From NCBI GenBank assembly GCA_037043455.1, contig JAWPHD010005085.1, positions 62,001 to 126,000 on the forward strand: a DNA stretch of 64,000 nucleotides, given 5' to 3'. Position numbers and translations under genes: made by a program. Below, in pieces: positions 22,966 to 33,330 of the stretch (positions are counted from its first letter, which is position 1; each line of letters starts with the position of its first letter). The notes below the pieces were generated by a model, which was given only the letters and a program-made list of their open reading frames with translations, was not told the DNA's origin and did not search any database. The DNA is from Cyrtodaria siliqua. Lineage: Eukaryota > Mollusca > Bivalvia > Adapedonta > Hiatellidae.

Positions 22966-23064
22966 CCGATATAATGAAACACGAAGTCTATATAGGATGC
23001 GAGATACTATAAGATATTTCAATATATGATCAAAAAACAATAAAACCAATACGGCTTTAACACA

Positions 23065-23212
23065 AATGTACACTGAACACACACAGAGGCCAGTTCCTTA
23101 TTCGCGCCAAACCATCAAACTGGGATAATTAGTTCCATTGCAAAATCCAAGTTAAATTTTTCAGTTCATTAAATATGTTCATTATTGGGTTTGAATCGGG
23201 AACCGGGAACTA
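23065..23212. repeat. Interspersed repeat T, copy 1
   Basis: 'ccttattcgcgccaaaccat', 'ttccattgcaaaatccaag' and 'tttgaatcgggaaccgggaac' match the reverse complement of 39098-39240. Related weaker copies lie at 25370-25560 and 39310-39540. Confidence 0.8.
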
Positions 23213-23249
23213 GAAAGCAGAATAATGAACTAGCTTCTGTGTGTTTCTG

Positions 23250-23350
23250 TGTAAGACGAGAACATGTCTCATAATAACGAGGAAAAACTCTCGTTATAAC
23301 TAGAATATTTTTTGTGTAATTATGAGAATATTTCTAGCAATAATGAAAAT
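23250..23350. repeat. CTCGTTAT/ATAACGAG motif cluster 1
   Basis: 'ataataacgaggaaaaactctcgttataac' and neighbours, a diverged form of the palindromic unit found at 24395-24530 and 28935-29205. Confidence 0.55.
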
Positions 23351-23374
23351 AATGAGATTTTCTTTATACTTCTT

Positions 23375-23488
23375 TAGAGCTGGCTGGCTGGCTGCGTAGC
23401 TGGCTGCCTTGCCTGGCCTTGCTTTGATTTGCCTTGCCTTGCATTGCTTTATCTTGCCTTGCTTTGTCTTGCCTTGCATTGCCTAATA
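23375..23488. repeat. (GGCT)n and (TTGCC)n simple repeat
   Basis: 'ctggctggctggctg' passes into 'ttgccttgccttgcattgc' for about 90 bp. Confidence 0.85.
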
Positions 23489-24390
23489 ACTTACTTGTGT
23501 TATGTATGTACTACGTACGTAAGCTACTTACAGACATGCACGTATTCAATAAATGTTAATTTTATGTTTTTTTCGATTGAATGGATTCTCACATTTTTAG
23601 AACTAAAGATACAAATGATACAGAGTCAAACTGTAGCACAGAAGCCCCGTACAGAAGCCCAGTAGCCCTAGATTCAGTACCGTAGCATATGTTGCTTAAG
23701 CAACAGTCTCTATTGAGAAATCGCCGGATATATATAAGTGGCACTTTTTCCCCCATTATATTGTTTTAATCAAATGTAACGGTATTTACAGACTACCTCT
23801 TAAGAGACCACTTTTGACTGCGTCTCGATTTGGGTACTTAAGGTTTACCACCACTAATTACATGTAAACCTCCGAGGTGTAGTCGAATGTAATTCCTATA
23901 ATAAAAAGTAATCCCTCCTTTTTTGATGGAAATGGGCATTTCTTTTCGATTTGGTGGTTGTATGTATAAGGAGCGTATTAATAGGTTTTACTGGATAACT
24001 GATGAATATTTTCGAAATTTCGACACTATGCTTACACGTTGTAAGCAATGAAAATAGTCGATCAATGAAAACAGCTGTACCGTTGACCTGTTTAGTAAAC
24101 AAACAAGAACTTTCTTACATGTTTTGTGAGCCCACCTTTTCTGTTGATTTTTCAAGTGGAAGATTAGTTTTCTATATGAACATTACACATGTTGCATTAT
24201 CCATACTTGAGTTGAATTTGAAGCAAATCATTAATATGCGACACTTTTACATTGGTATCTACGGGGAAAATAATTAGTGGTTTCATACCTTAATACAGAT
24301 TTTACTTTACAAGAACTAATAATATGAACTCTATATCCCCAAATACTGCGTGCAATTTGAACTATGTTTCTTTAAATGCTTCTGGTGTGC
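23489..24390. other. Unassigned non-coding stretch
   Basis: A 91-codon frame at 24002-24277 lacks splice signals and any recognisable domain; I do not call it a gene. Confidence 0.35.
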
Positions 24391-24394
24391 GGGC

Positions 24395-24532
24395 TTGTTT
24401 GACGAGAAACGTTCTCGTAATACCAATGTCTCGTTATTACGAGAAACTTTCTTGTTATTATGAGAAATAGTTTCGTTATTATGACAAAAATTCTCGTTAT
24501 TACGAGACTTTTTCTCGTTATTAGTAATTATT
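24395..24532. repeat. CTCGTTATTACGAG palindrome cluster 2
   Basis: Five to six units of 'tctcgttattacgagaaa' type, each a near-perfect inverted repeat around TTAT/ATAA, about 25 bp apart. Confidence 0.8.
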
Positions 24533-24552
24533 CTTGTTAGTGCGTAGTGCGT

Positions 24553-24555
24553 GTG

Positions 24556-24591
<36 letters not shown>

Positions 24592-24592
24592 T
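24553..24592. repeat. (GTGC)n microsatellite
   Basis: About ten units of GTGC bordering the longer GAGT tract. Confidence 0.95.
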
Positions 24593-25131
24593 GAATGAGT
24601 GAGTGAGTGAGTGAATGAATGAGTGAGTGAGTGAGTGAGTGAGTGAGTGAGTGAGTGAGGAGTGAGTGAGTGAGTGAGTGAGTGAGTGAGTGAGTGAGTG
24701 AGTGAGTGAGTGAGTGAGTGAGTGAGTGAGTGAGTGAGTGAGTGAGTGAGTGAGTGAGTGAGTGAGTGAGTGAGTGAGTGAGTGAGTGAGTGAGTGAGTG
24801 AGTGAGTGAGTGAGTGAGTGAGTGAGTGAGTGAGTGAGTGAGTGAGTGAGTGAGTGAGTGAGTGAGTGAGTGAGTGAGTGAGTGAGTGAGTGAGTGAGTG
24901 AGTGAGTGAGTGAGTGAGTGAGTGAGTGAGTGAGTGAGTGAGTGAGTGAGTGAGTGAGTGAGTGAGTGAGTGAGTGAGTGAGTGAGTGAGTGAGTGAGTG
25001 AGTGAGTGAGTGAGTGAGTGAGTGAGTGAGTGAGTGAGTGAGTGAGTGAGTGAGTGAGTGAGTGAGTGAGTGAGTGAGTGAGTGAGTGAGTGAGTGAGTG
25101 AGTGAGTGAGTGAGTGAGTGAGTGAGTGAGT
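24593..25131. repeat. ~540-bp (GAGT)n tetranucleotide tract
   Basis: Almost pure GAGT from 24662 to 25131, with a 'ggagtg' slip at 24659 and 'gaatgaat' variants at the left end. Frames on the minus strand encode long Leu-Thr-His-Ser repeats, which follow from the tract. Confidence 0.98.
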
Positions 25132-25149
25132 TTAAAACCATTCATGTTA

Positions 25150-25335
25150 CAAACATGTTCTTGTGTGCACCTTCGTGCGTGCGTGCTCACTTGTTTGCAT
25201 GTGTGCGGATGCGTCATGTTCGTAGTCTCTTTTTTCACGTTTAATATCCATTAAGAGAAAGCTCTCTTCTTAAATTTCTCGTTATTACGAGAATGATATT
25301 TTGTTTCCACTTCGATTCTGGTCCTATTCGGCTTT
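25150..25335. repeat. Interspersed repeat U, copy 1
   Basis: 'cgtgcgtgcgtgctcacttg', 'gtgtgcggatgcgtcatgtt', 'tctcgttattacgaga' and 'ccacttcgattctggtc' follow the same order as 28815-29235, where the same phrases surround a longer CTCGTTAT cluster. Confidence 0.75.
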
Positions 25336-25369
25336 CCTAATTTAGAGAAAAAAGCAAATTCTACTTTTT

Positions 25370-25560
25370 TGTTTCCCAATTGTATTACATCGCATATTGT
25401 TTTCCATCAAACTGTGATATTTGTATTGCATAATCAAAGTCTAATTGTTCAGTTTCTTAAAAGTGTTCAAATCGGAAACTGGGAACTATAAACCAGTTCC
25501 CGGTTCATTATTCGGCGTGAATTTGATTTGAAACAGGAAGCTGCAACCAGGAACCAACTT
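25370..25560. repeat. Interspersed repeat T-related copy
   Basis: 'attgttttccatcaaactg', 'aatcaaagt', 'aaatcggaaactgggaact' and 'ccagttcccggttcatta' match 39315-39440. Confidence 0.65.
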
Positions 25561-26190
25561 TAAGCTCGCTGATAAATGTAAGTTTTAAATTCCTTAAAGT
25601 AGCTATCCCGCCATCTACAGCCATATTTTACAATGTACACAGTTTCTAAACCTACTGATGACGAGGTATATACGAGTATAATATATATATATTCCATATT
25701 TTAAACGACTTTAACCAGTCAGGACAAACCCCCAAAATGGAGCGTCGAATTAAGAGTTACCACTTCATAATTTAGTTTACGCATGTTCAATCACGTGTAT
25801 TTTAAGAATCCATAAACCTATACCTTTAATCGGCACGTATGCATTATTATATGGCCTAAAAACCTGGAATGAGTTTTGATAAACCGTTTTATAGTGTAAC
25901 GTTGCCCTTATTTGGCGGGATAGTTTCTTTAAGGTGATTAAAAAAAACACTTGTTTAAATGTGCTTTTAAAATGTTTGTTCTCATCCTATTGTAAAATGT
26001 TAATAAGTTACGCGTATATTTTTAATATAGACTTATTGTGAACTCTATGATGACATCTGCCTAAATCTTTATAGGACGGTGGCGTTTGATGGTTGTCTTA
26101 AAGCTTGTGTTGTCGTACCCTTAACGGTTTGTTCTCTTGTTGCTCTGGCTTCGGCAGAGTCATTGAGTACTTACTTTGTGGTTTTCTAGG
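25561..26190. other. Unassigned non-coding stretch
   Basis: AT-rich, short (TA)n at 25679-25691. Confidence 0.35.
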
Positions 26191-26194
26191 CTTT

Positions 26195-26512
26195 ATATAT
26201 ATATATTTACATGATCACTTATGTGTTTTAATTGTATTGCCTATTAATGCTGCATTGTTTGTTAGAGAATATAACCTGGCGGGGATGTCTTTATTTACAC
26301 TGTCCCGTTTATTGGGATGACAATAGGTTTAGAGAGGTTTGGTGCACCCTATAAAACCTGGTTTAAATACCCAGCAGCCATATTGTTAACCTTTTTTATG
26401 TTTGTGATGTCATATCTTGCCTTTTATTCATATTTGTAGTTGTTGTTTGTTTCTGTGTGTGTGTGTGTGTGGTTGACTGTGGTCCTTGAATGCTACTTTT
26501 CCTGTTCGACGT
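26195..26512 (+). repeat. Interspersed repeat R, intact copy
   Basis: Collinear with 18120-18361 plus 19284-19352 and lacking the LINE, so it defines the pre-insertion state. Ends with a (GT)n run at 26457-26470. Confidence 0.85.
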
Positions 26513-26990
26513 TTACATCTACTTATGCCAATATTCTAAAAATATCATATTTAAGGGTCTGTTCATTTACAAGCACGCTGTCTCAGGTTCGCGGCGCAAT
26601 TCAAACCATTACAAAATAGTATTAATGAATAAAATGTATTTGGTATGATGTGTCATGCAGCCTTCTAATCAAGAAGAAAAAGGACAAAACTTCTTGGACC
26701 CGAGTCGTACTGGGTCTTCTGACACGAGAACACAGAAGAATACCGAGTACCAACACCATGGACGACAACAAACACCACCGGCACCCTGCCAAACAAAGTT
26801 ACCTACAACCCCTTCGCACCCCAAACATCACCACACCGCACACACACCCTCCCCCGCCCACCCACAGACCACATTTAAATAACCGGAGAGCACAGAAGCA
26901 TATACACGCCTGCTAAACGCACTCATGAGTGGACGACTTGATACTGATCATCCTTGCCAAGTTTCGTTGAAATTCGGCGAGGGTTCAGTG
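26513..26990. other. Unassigned stretch, AC-rich centre
   Basis: 26740-26880 is rich in CACC/CCAC words. Two overlapping ~80-codon frames are compositional. Confidence 0.4.
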
Positions 26991-27395
26991 AGTGGAGCAT
27001 CCGGTACAGAATTAGTGGAGCCATAAAATGTGAGGTCAAGTTAAGAAATCGAGTGGTTTTCTTATTTAAATAGTGTTATTAAAAATATAAATCCATGATT
27101 CGACCTCATTTTACTGCCTTATCGTGTACAGAAAATACCATGTCAATCGGCATAGTGGCTTTTTTCTAAAATCGTTTTATTGTGCTCAAATCTATCGAAA
27201 TTTCGAAAGGTTATGCTGTCAGAATCGAACAAAATCAGCCAGATCTCATGCTTAAATATAAAATCACAATGTCACGCATCACTATATGTACATAGACAAC
27301 TTATATACTGCACAATATAACTTTTCAAAATCACGATAGATTTGAGCACAATAAAACGATTTTAGATGGTGTTCTGTATCGGATGCTCCACTAAT
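26991..27395. mobile_element. ~400-bp foldback element
   Basis: Two nested inverted pairs: 'tggagcatccggtacagaa' at 26994-27012 against 'ttctgtatcggatgctcca' at about 27371-27389, and a perfect 33-bp pair, 'tctaaaatcgttttattgtg...' at 27166-27199 against its reverse complement at 27334-27366. No coding frame; non-autonomous DNA transposon-like. Confidence 0.8.
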
Positions 27396-27485
27396 GGTAC
27401 AGGTACAGACTGCTGGACCATGAGTGCGTTTAGCAGTACAGCACACAACATAAAATATGCTGTTTTTGTAAACTTTTTACTATTT

Positions 27486-27690
27486 GGTATGGTCGAGGGG
27501 TTAGCAACGTTGCGTTCTAAACTTTTTTGCCTATCACCGCTGCGGGTTCAAATGCCACTGGAAACTCAACGTGTAAGCAAGAAAGTGTCGATTTTTACGA
27601 ATGGCTGGAGGTATAAAGTACTAGTTTTACCCAGAAAATGGGATGATCTCCAGCGCCACAAAAAAATCGACCGTCATATATGGCCTTAAA
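27486..27690 (+). mobile_element. tRNA-derived SINE, family A, copy 2
   Basis: A-box 'tggtcgaggggttagc' and B-box 'gggttcaaatgcc' about 50 bp apart, then a body collinear with 13770-14049 read on the minus strand ('gaaagtgtcgatttttacg', 'ggctggaggtataaagtact', 'aaaaaatcgaccgtc'). Confidence 0.85.
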
Positions 27691-27749
27691 ATGTGCAAAA
27701 AATGATGTAAAACAGCATTCAAACAAAACTTTTAAAAGCCCACTCATTA

Positions 27750-28230
27750 CACAGCCTACAAGAACTTGTGTTTATTTGTATGTAACCTAGGTGGCTGATT
27801 TGTACCATTTCGTATTTTCGTTATTTCGCCCGCGTCCCGATAATTTATAGCGGGCGAAAAGACGCTAAACAGCGGGCAGCCGGACGAAAAGACGATGATT
27901 AGCTCGTTATTTCTCATGGTGTCTTTTCGCTCCGGGCCTCGCAGTTTATCGTTCTTTCGCCCAGTGCCCCTCTGTAAAATAACGAAAAGATAAAATGGCA
28001 TCAAATCAGTCAACATGATTATATAACCTACTTCACGTATTCATACATGATTGTCAAGGCGGTGAACAGGTGCAGGGCATATCAAGTAAGGGAATTCAAA
28101 ACAATAAACATATCATATTTAATTTTATTCCAAATAATACACGAAACGCACCAAGAGCACCCTTCTAGAAAATTGTGAAAAATCGTTTACAACTTACGTA
28201 CAGGACACTCGATATATAAATCGATTTCCA
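27750..28230. repeat. Repeat with recurring GCGAAAAGACG words
   Basis: 'gggcgaaaagacg', 'gacgaaaagacg' and inverted 'gtcttttcgctcc', 'tctttcgccc' at 27815-27965 form a degenerate inverted repeat (about 150 bp). The rest is featureless. Confidence 0.5.
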
Positions 28231-28251
28231 CAGCAACACGTAGTCATGCTG

Positions 28252-28532
28252 GCGGATGAGCGAGTATCGTGTCGTCATGCGAGCGGATAAGCGCGTGTCA
28301 TGTCACCATGACGGCGGATGAACGAGTGTCACATCGTCATGCGGGCGGATAAGCGCGTATCATGTCGTCATGTGGACGGATGAGCGAGTGCCATGTCATT
28401 TTGCGAGCGTCACGTGGACGGATGAGTCCTTGTCATGTCGTCATACGTCATATGGGCGGATGGGCGAGTGTCATGTCGTCGTGTGAGCGGATGAGCGAGT
28501 GTCATGTCGTCATGTGGGCGGATGAGCCCATT
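28252..28532. repeat. 31-bp minisatellite
   Basis: 'gcggatgagcgagtgtcatg' units start at 28252, 28283, 28314 and 28345, a 31-bp period, continuing irregularly to ~28530. Confidence 0.92.
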
Positions 28533-28796
28533 TTTCAGAAAATACTTGCGGGAATTCAATGAAACTTCACATTTATATTCACAACAAATACCATTAAACT
28601 TCACATCACGGTTTCTCAGCAAGAGTGATCTTCTTCAAACAATTATGTTTTCAGATTATAACCCCTTTTACATTTACTTTTTATAGAAATATGTGCATGT
28701 TCTTTGGCTATACCAATTTCAATGCTAATAAAAAGGTGCCATGATTTCCCTTTTATGGTAATTAACGGTTAACGAACTATTTCTATGATGGACTGT

Positions 28797-29260
28797 TACA
28801 TGTCCTGTGTGCACGACCGTGCGTGCGTGCGTGCGTGCTTACTTGTGTGCATGTGTTCGGATGCGTCATGTTAGTATTTTCGTATTTCCACATTTAATAT
28901 CCCTTCCTCAAAAAAAAGCTTTCTTTTTAAATGTCCCGCTATTTCGAGATTATTTCTCGTTACTACGACAAGAAATCTCATTATTGCGAGACTATTTCTC
29001 GTTACGACAGTTTTTCTCGCTATAATGACAAAAAAGTCTCCTTATTAAGAGATTTCTTTCTCGTTATTACGAGAGTATTTCTGTTTATTACAACAAAAAT
29101 CTCGTTATTTTCAATATTACGAGAAATATTCTCGTAACTACAAGACATATACTATCTCTATAGACTTTTTGCTCGTTATAACGAGAAATGTTATAAACGA
29201 GAATAATTTTTTTCTCCACTTCGTTTCTGGTCTCATCCGACTTTCATACGAACTTATCAT
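28797..29260. repeat. Interspersed repeat U, copy 2, with CTCGTTAT cluster 3
   Basis: Longer version of 25150-25335. At 28935-29205 about ten 'tctcgttattacgagaaa'-like palindromic units are spaced about 25-30 bp. Confidence 0.8.
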
Positions 29261-29985
29261 TTTGAGATTTCCACGCAGTTTCATGTGGCTTAACACACAG
29301 ACGCCGGTTCATTTAGGCCGTGAGCCAAACACGTTTTTGTTACCATCTCAAGGGACAAATTCTTACTAGTACCATACTATTGAGTACCTGGTAGGGAAAC
29401 AAAAAGAAAACATGATAGCAGTGCCAACATAGTAGCTGATTCCTGTTATAAGAGTTATCTCCGCCTTTTAAATAAACATGAGGTTTATTTAAGGTTATAA
29501 TAGCGTAAATGAGTATCCATTGCCCTTCCATAGTAAAGTTAGAATGTTGACAACCTGTTAAAAACTCAAACCTGGTTTGAATTCTGGGAAACTTACTTTA
29601 TCATGCAAATATTAAACATCAACAAGGAAATAGGGGGTTTAATACCTTCTAAGAAACATTTCTTCAGTTGTATACTAACACCGGGTCAAAGGTCAAAGCT
29701 ATTTTTACCCCTTGCAATTTCGTTCCCTGTCTACTTTCACTTCTGAAATTTATATCAAAAACTGTCAAAAACATGATGAGCTCCCTTTTCAAATACCAAC
29801 AACATGTCCAGAATACAGTTACAGCCAAAATTAACAGAAAATTGCACTAAAAAAGGTTTTAAAGAAAAAAAAAGATTAGAAGTATCTAATACAGAAATAC
29901 TTTGACTGCATCAGGTAAGCACATCCGGCTGATTTAGTGGAATTAAGCCTTATAAGAAATTGTGATCCCTGAAACCACCAGAGAT
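29261..29985. other. Unassigned non-coding stretch
   Basis: No supported gene. A perfect nuclear-receptor-type DR1 'gggtcaaaggtca' lies at 29683-29695. Confidence 0.35.
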
Positions 29986-30342
29986 ACATGTCTAATATTT
30001 TGCATGTATCATACATTTAGGGTCCTCTACAAAGTGTTTAAAAAATGGTGACCCCAGGTCAAATATGACCCAGGGGTAACAGTTTTACATAGAGGTATAT
30101 AGGAAATGTTAAAATGAATTGTCTTCTCTAAAACTGTAAGAGCTAGAGGTCTCATAATATGCATGTAGCATAGCGTATGGTCCGCTAGCAAGTTTGTTAA
30201 AATGCTGAGTCTGGGGTCATATTTGGCCCCGCCCCAGAGGTCATATATGTATACAGAGTCATATAGAAACATCTTTAAAACTCTTCTCTAAAAAACAAGA
30301 GCTGGAGGTCCAATACTATGAATATAGTTTAAGCTTATGGTT
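29986..30342. repeat. ~158-bp tandem repeat W, left of foldback element
   Basis: Two units of 'ctctaaaactgtaagagctagaggtc', 'atgcatgtagcatagcgtatggtc', 'tggccccgccccagaggtca' type, ending at the insertion site ATGGTT (30337-30342). Confidence 0.8.
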
Positions 30343-30632
30343 TGTAGGAACCTCAAACGTGAAAAATGTCACAAATGTAAAAATGGTTACAAATGTAAAA
30401 AAAAAAAGTCACATATGTAAAAACATACGAAAAATGTAACACGTTTGGTGACATGTGTAAAAAAATAAAAGTGACAAAAGTGAAAAAAAAAGTTAACTAA
30501 TGTAAAAAAAAAAAGAAAGTTACATATGTAAAAAAAAAAAGAACACAAATGTAAAAATACATTTTTAAACGTTCATTTTTTTTAGCTCTGTTGGTCAAAG
30601 GTCATGACCATGACGTGGTGCAACGTCCGTCC
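30343..30632 (+). repeat. Left terminal inverted repeat
   Basis: Begins TGTAGGAACC; contains repeated 'acatatgtaaaaa' and 'acaaatgtaaaaa' words and ends in 'gtggtgcaacgtccgtccg'. Confidence 0.9.
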
Positions 30633-30959
30633 GTCCGTCCGTCTTACCGTCCGTCCGCCCGTAAAATTTTATCCGTGGCGACTTCTCCTCAGACACCGCT
30701 TGGCCAATTTTGACGAAGCAACACAAGGATAATAATTAAATGACTTGCTCTTTAGATTTGCTAGCATTAGGTCCAAGATGGCCGCCACTACCATATATTA
30801 TCAAAACCTTAAACAGTCTTCTTCTAAAGAACCAGTGGACAGATTTCGACAATTTTTCTTTTAAAATGATCGCCAATGCCTAGCCTATCAGATCTCTTCA
30901 AATAAAGTCCCTCGGATAAAATATGATCGTGCCCCGGGCGTCCACAATTTGTATATTGA

Positions 30960-31310
30960 GATTTTACATGTTTTTCAAAGACTTATATGGGGAAAAAACA
31001 TTAAAACCCCTTCTTCGCTGAAACCACAAGGTACAGAGCTCTCATGCATTACATGTAGCATCAGTTTATATCTTCTACTAAGTTTGTCAAATGGTAACCC
31101 TGGTGTCCAGTTTAGCCCCGCGCCAGGGCTCACAGTTTTACATAGGCTTATATAGGGGGGAAATCTTCTTCTCTGAAACTACAAGAGCCAGAGGTTTTAT
31201 ATTTTGCATTAACTATAAGCGTATGGTCCTCTAACCAAGCCTGTTCAAATGGTGATCCTGGGGTCACATTTAGCCCCGCCCCAGAGGTCACATGTTTTAC
31301 ATAGACTTAG
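30960..31310. repeat. Tandem repeat W units inside the foldback element
   Basis: Two units ~159 bp apart ('ggtaaccctggtgtccag' 31092, 'ggtgatcctggggtcac' 31251), the same family that flanks the element outside its TIRs. Confidence 0.75.
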
Positions 31311-31639
31311 ATTATCAGCTGATATTGAACACGACACAATAATTCAAGATTACGTTTATTAGCAAACTAACTTTAAAGCACGAATGTGATATTGATCAAG
31401 TGCTAATGCACATCTGTTGTTGGACACTGCAAATGTTTCCATGAATGGTAATTGATCCTTATTATCACACTTACAGGGGACATCGCCTATTCAATTCGGA
31501 TTAAATTATTAAATGAGGCTTTACCTATATACATACAACTAAAACCATGTGATTCAGTTTTATATTCAATGGACATAAGTATGCACTACATTAGGACATA
31601 TTTCTGTGTTGTTTTAGTAAATTCTTACAAATATATATT

Positions 31640-31850
31640 TCTTATGTGCCCCCTCCCACCCCCACACCCCCGCCTTTTCCTCCTTTTTCCAACCGATTTT
31701 CAAGTTACCCCACACCCCATTCCACCCCAAACCCGATTTCTTTTTTTTTTCTTCATATTTCTGTGTTATTTTTGTTTATCAATTCTACAACTATAGCTAG
31801 GTTGCGTTCCAGCCCCACCCCCATCCCCCACCCATCATCACCACCACCGC
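31640..31850. repeat. C-rich low-complexity tract
   Basis: Two CCCCAC-rich stretches around a T-run; open frames here are Pro/Ser/Phe-rich by composition only. Confidence 0.8.
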
Positions 31851-31999
31851 AATTTTTCATGAACGGGCGGGCATCTGGGTAGAACCACCGACGTTCCGCA
31901 AGCCAGCTGGATAGCTTCCTTCCATAGAGATTCCTAGGCCCCTGAGGGATCGAACCTACAGCAAATGGACTCTAACCAACCACTCTGAAACGGACGCCC
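31845..31999 (-). mobile_element. SINE family B with tRNA-like head
   Basis: Matches 16330-16490 ('gacgttccgcaagccagctg', 'agattcctaggc') but continues into a head that on the minus strand has 'cagagtggttggttagagtc' (A-box-like) and a perfect B-box 'ggttcgatccc'. Confidence 0.8.
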
Positions 32000-32289
32000 C
32001 GAATAAATTATAAAAAAGGCGCACATAATTAAATTCCAGTTGGCAGCAGTACGTTGTTACTATGTGAACATTTGGAAAGCTGTTGAATGGAATGGCTGGC
32101 CGTAGGGTGGTGTTGGGACTCTGTTCGAAGTCTTTGGTAAAAGGGGGACTGTCAGGATTCCAGTGTATACTCAGTTGTTGAACCCTCTGTAACCAATGCG
32201 GCGTCCCTGGTCGTAAATTATTTTAAAGCAGCTGAAGCTGCCCTTTGATAATTTAAAGGGCTCTATAAAGTTTTAATATTGTAGAATGA

Positions 32290-33330
32290 CATCCGATAAA
32301 TATGTTTTCATGATCAGGTCAGAGTGACCTTGCCATTTGACCTACTACCATAAACGCAATAGGGTAGTTGTTGCAAAAAATGGAGATTACATGTATTTGT
32401 ATGTTTCAAGATCGAAGGTATAATAGTAAATAAATTACAGCGCAAGAGACGTTTTTGGGTTGATTGGGTTAGTATGACCTTAACCTTTTTGACCTACTGA
32501 CCCTAAAATTAATATTTTAACACGGGTATTATTTCTGTAAGTTTCAAGATGGCCTTATACTTACCATATACAGGTTGGAGAATGTTTCTCAGGATTCGGC
32601 AATTGTGAGTTCCAAGTGTCCTTGGTGACCTACTGAACCCCAAAACAATAGGCTTCCTCCTCTCACTACGGACAATGCACACTTTTACTACCCTAAGGCC
32701 AGAGTGTATACTTTTGAAGTTATCATGTGGAATGCGTATGTGCATATAAGGTCATGGTGACCTTGACATTTGTCTTTCAATCCCCAAAAGCAAAAGGGTT
32801 CCTTCCCTTACCAAAGGCAATTTGCCTATAAAGTTACATGAGTTACATGAGGTTTTATACTCCCGGAGTTATCACTTGGAATATGTATACCCCTATGAGG
32901 TTATTGTGACCCTGACCTTTAACCTAGTGAACTCAAAATCAACAGAGATCCTCCTCTGACCAAGGGCAATGTATCTATAAGTTTTAAGATTAGTGTCGTG
33001 TTTTTGAAGTTATCACGTGGAATAAATATAGCCACATGAGGTCATAGCGGCCTTCACCTTTAACCTACTGACCCCAAACACAATAAGTTCTACTTCCCAC
33101 CAAGGACTATGCACCTAAGACGTTTCATGAGTGTTATGGTTTCAGTTATAGCTTGGAATGCATATTTCCATACAAGGTTATGGTGACCCTGACCTTTGAC
33201 TGCCTAGACCCCAAATCAAGTGTTCCTACTCTCACCTAGGGAAATATACATGACGTTTCTTGATGGTGGCTTTTGAAATCATGCTACATAATTCCTATTT
33301 CCATAAAGGCATGGTGACCTTGTCCTTCAA
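32290..33330. repeat. ~145-bp tandem repeat with oestrogen-response-element-like palindromes
   Basis: About eight units built on 'aggtcatggtgaccttgacc ... ctactgaccccaaa ... tttgaagttatcatgtggaat', at about 32315, 32465, 32615, 32749, 32905, 33037, 33172 and 33305. Two units carry a perfect AGGTCA-n3-TGACCT (32316-32330, 32749-32763); others are one or two changes away. Confidence 0.88.

Noticed and set aside
24002..24277. 91-codon frame with some protein-like composition
   Set aside because: No recognisable motif, no splice borders, AT-rich context; chance expectation is sufficient.
24521..25238. Two frames of 206-233 codons encoding Leu-Thr-His-Ser repeats
   Set aside because: They are the (GAGT)n microsatellite read on the minus strand; a 4-bp repeat stays open in every frame lacking a stop.
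26650..26916. Pro/His/Thr-rich frames in two phases
   Set aside because: Low-complexity AC-rich DNA; two phases open at once argues for composition, not coding.
31452..31882. Pro/Phe-rich membrane-like frames
   Set aside because: C-rich and T-rich simple sequence inside the foldback element.
31950..31999. tRNA gene suggested by a perfect B-box
   Set aside because: The stems do not fold into a full cloverleaf by eye and the sequence continues into a dispersed SINE body.
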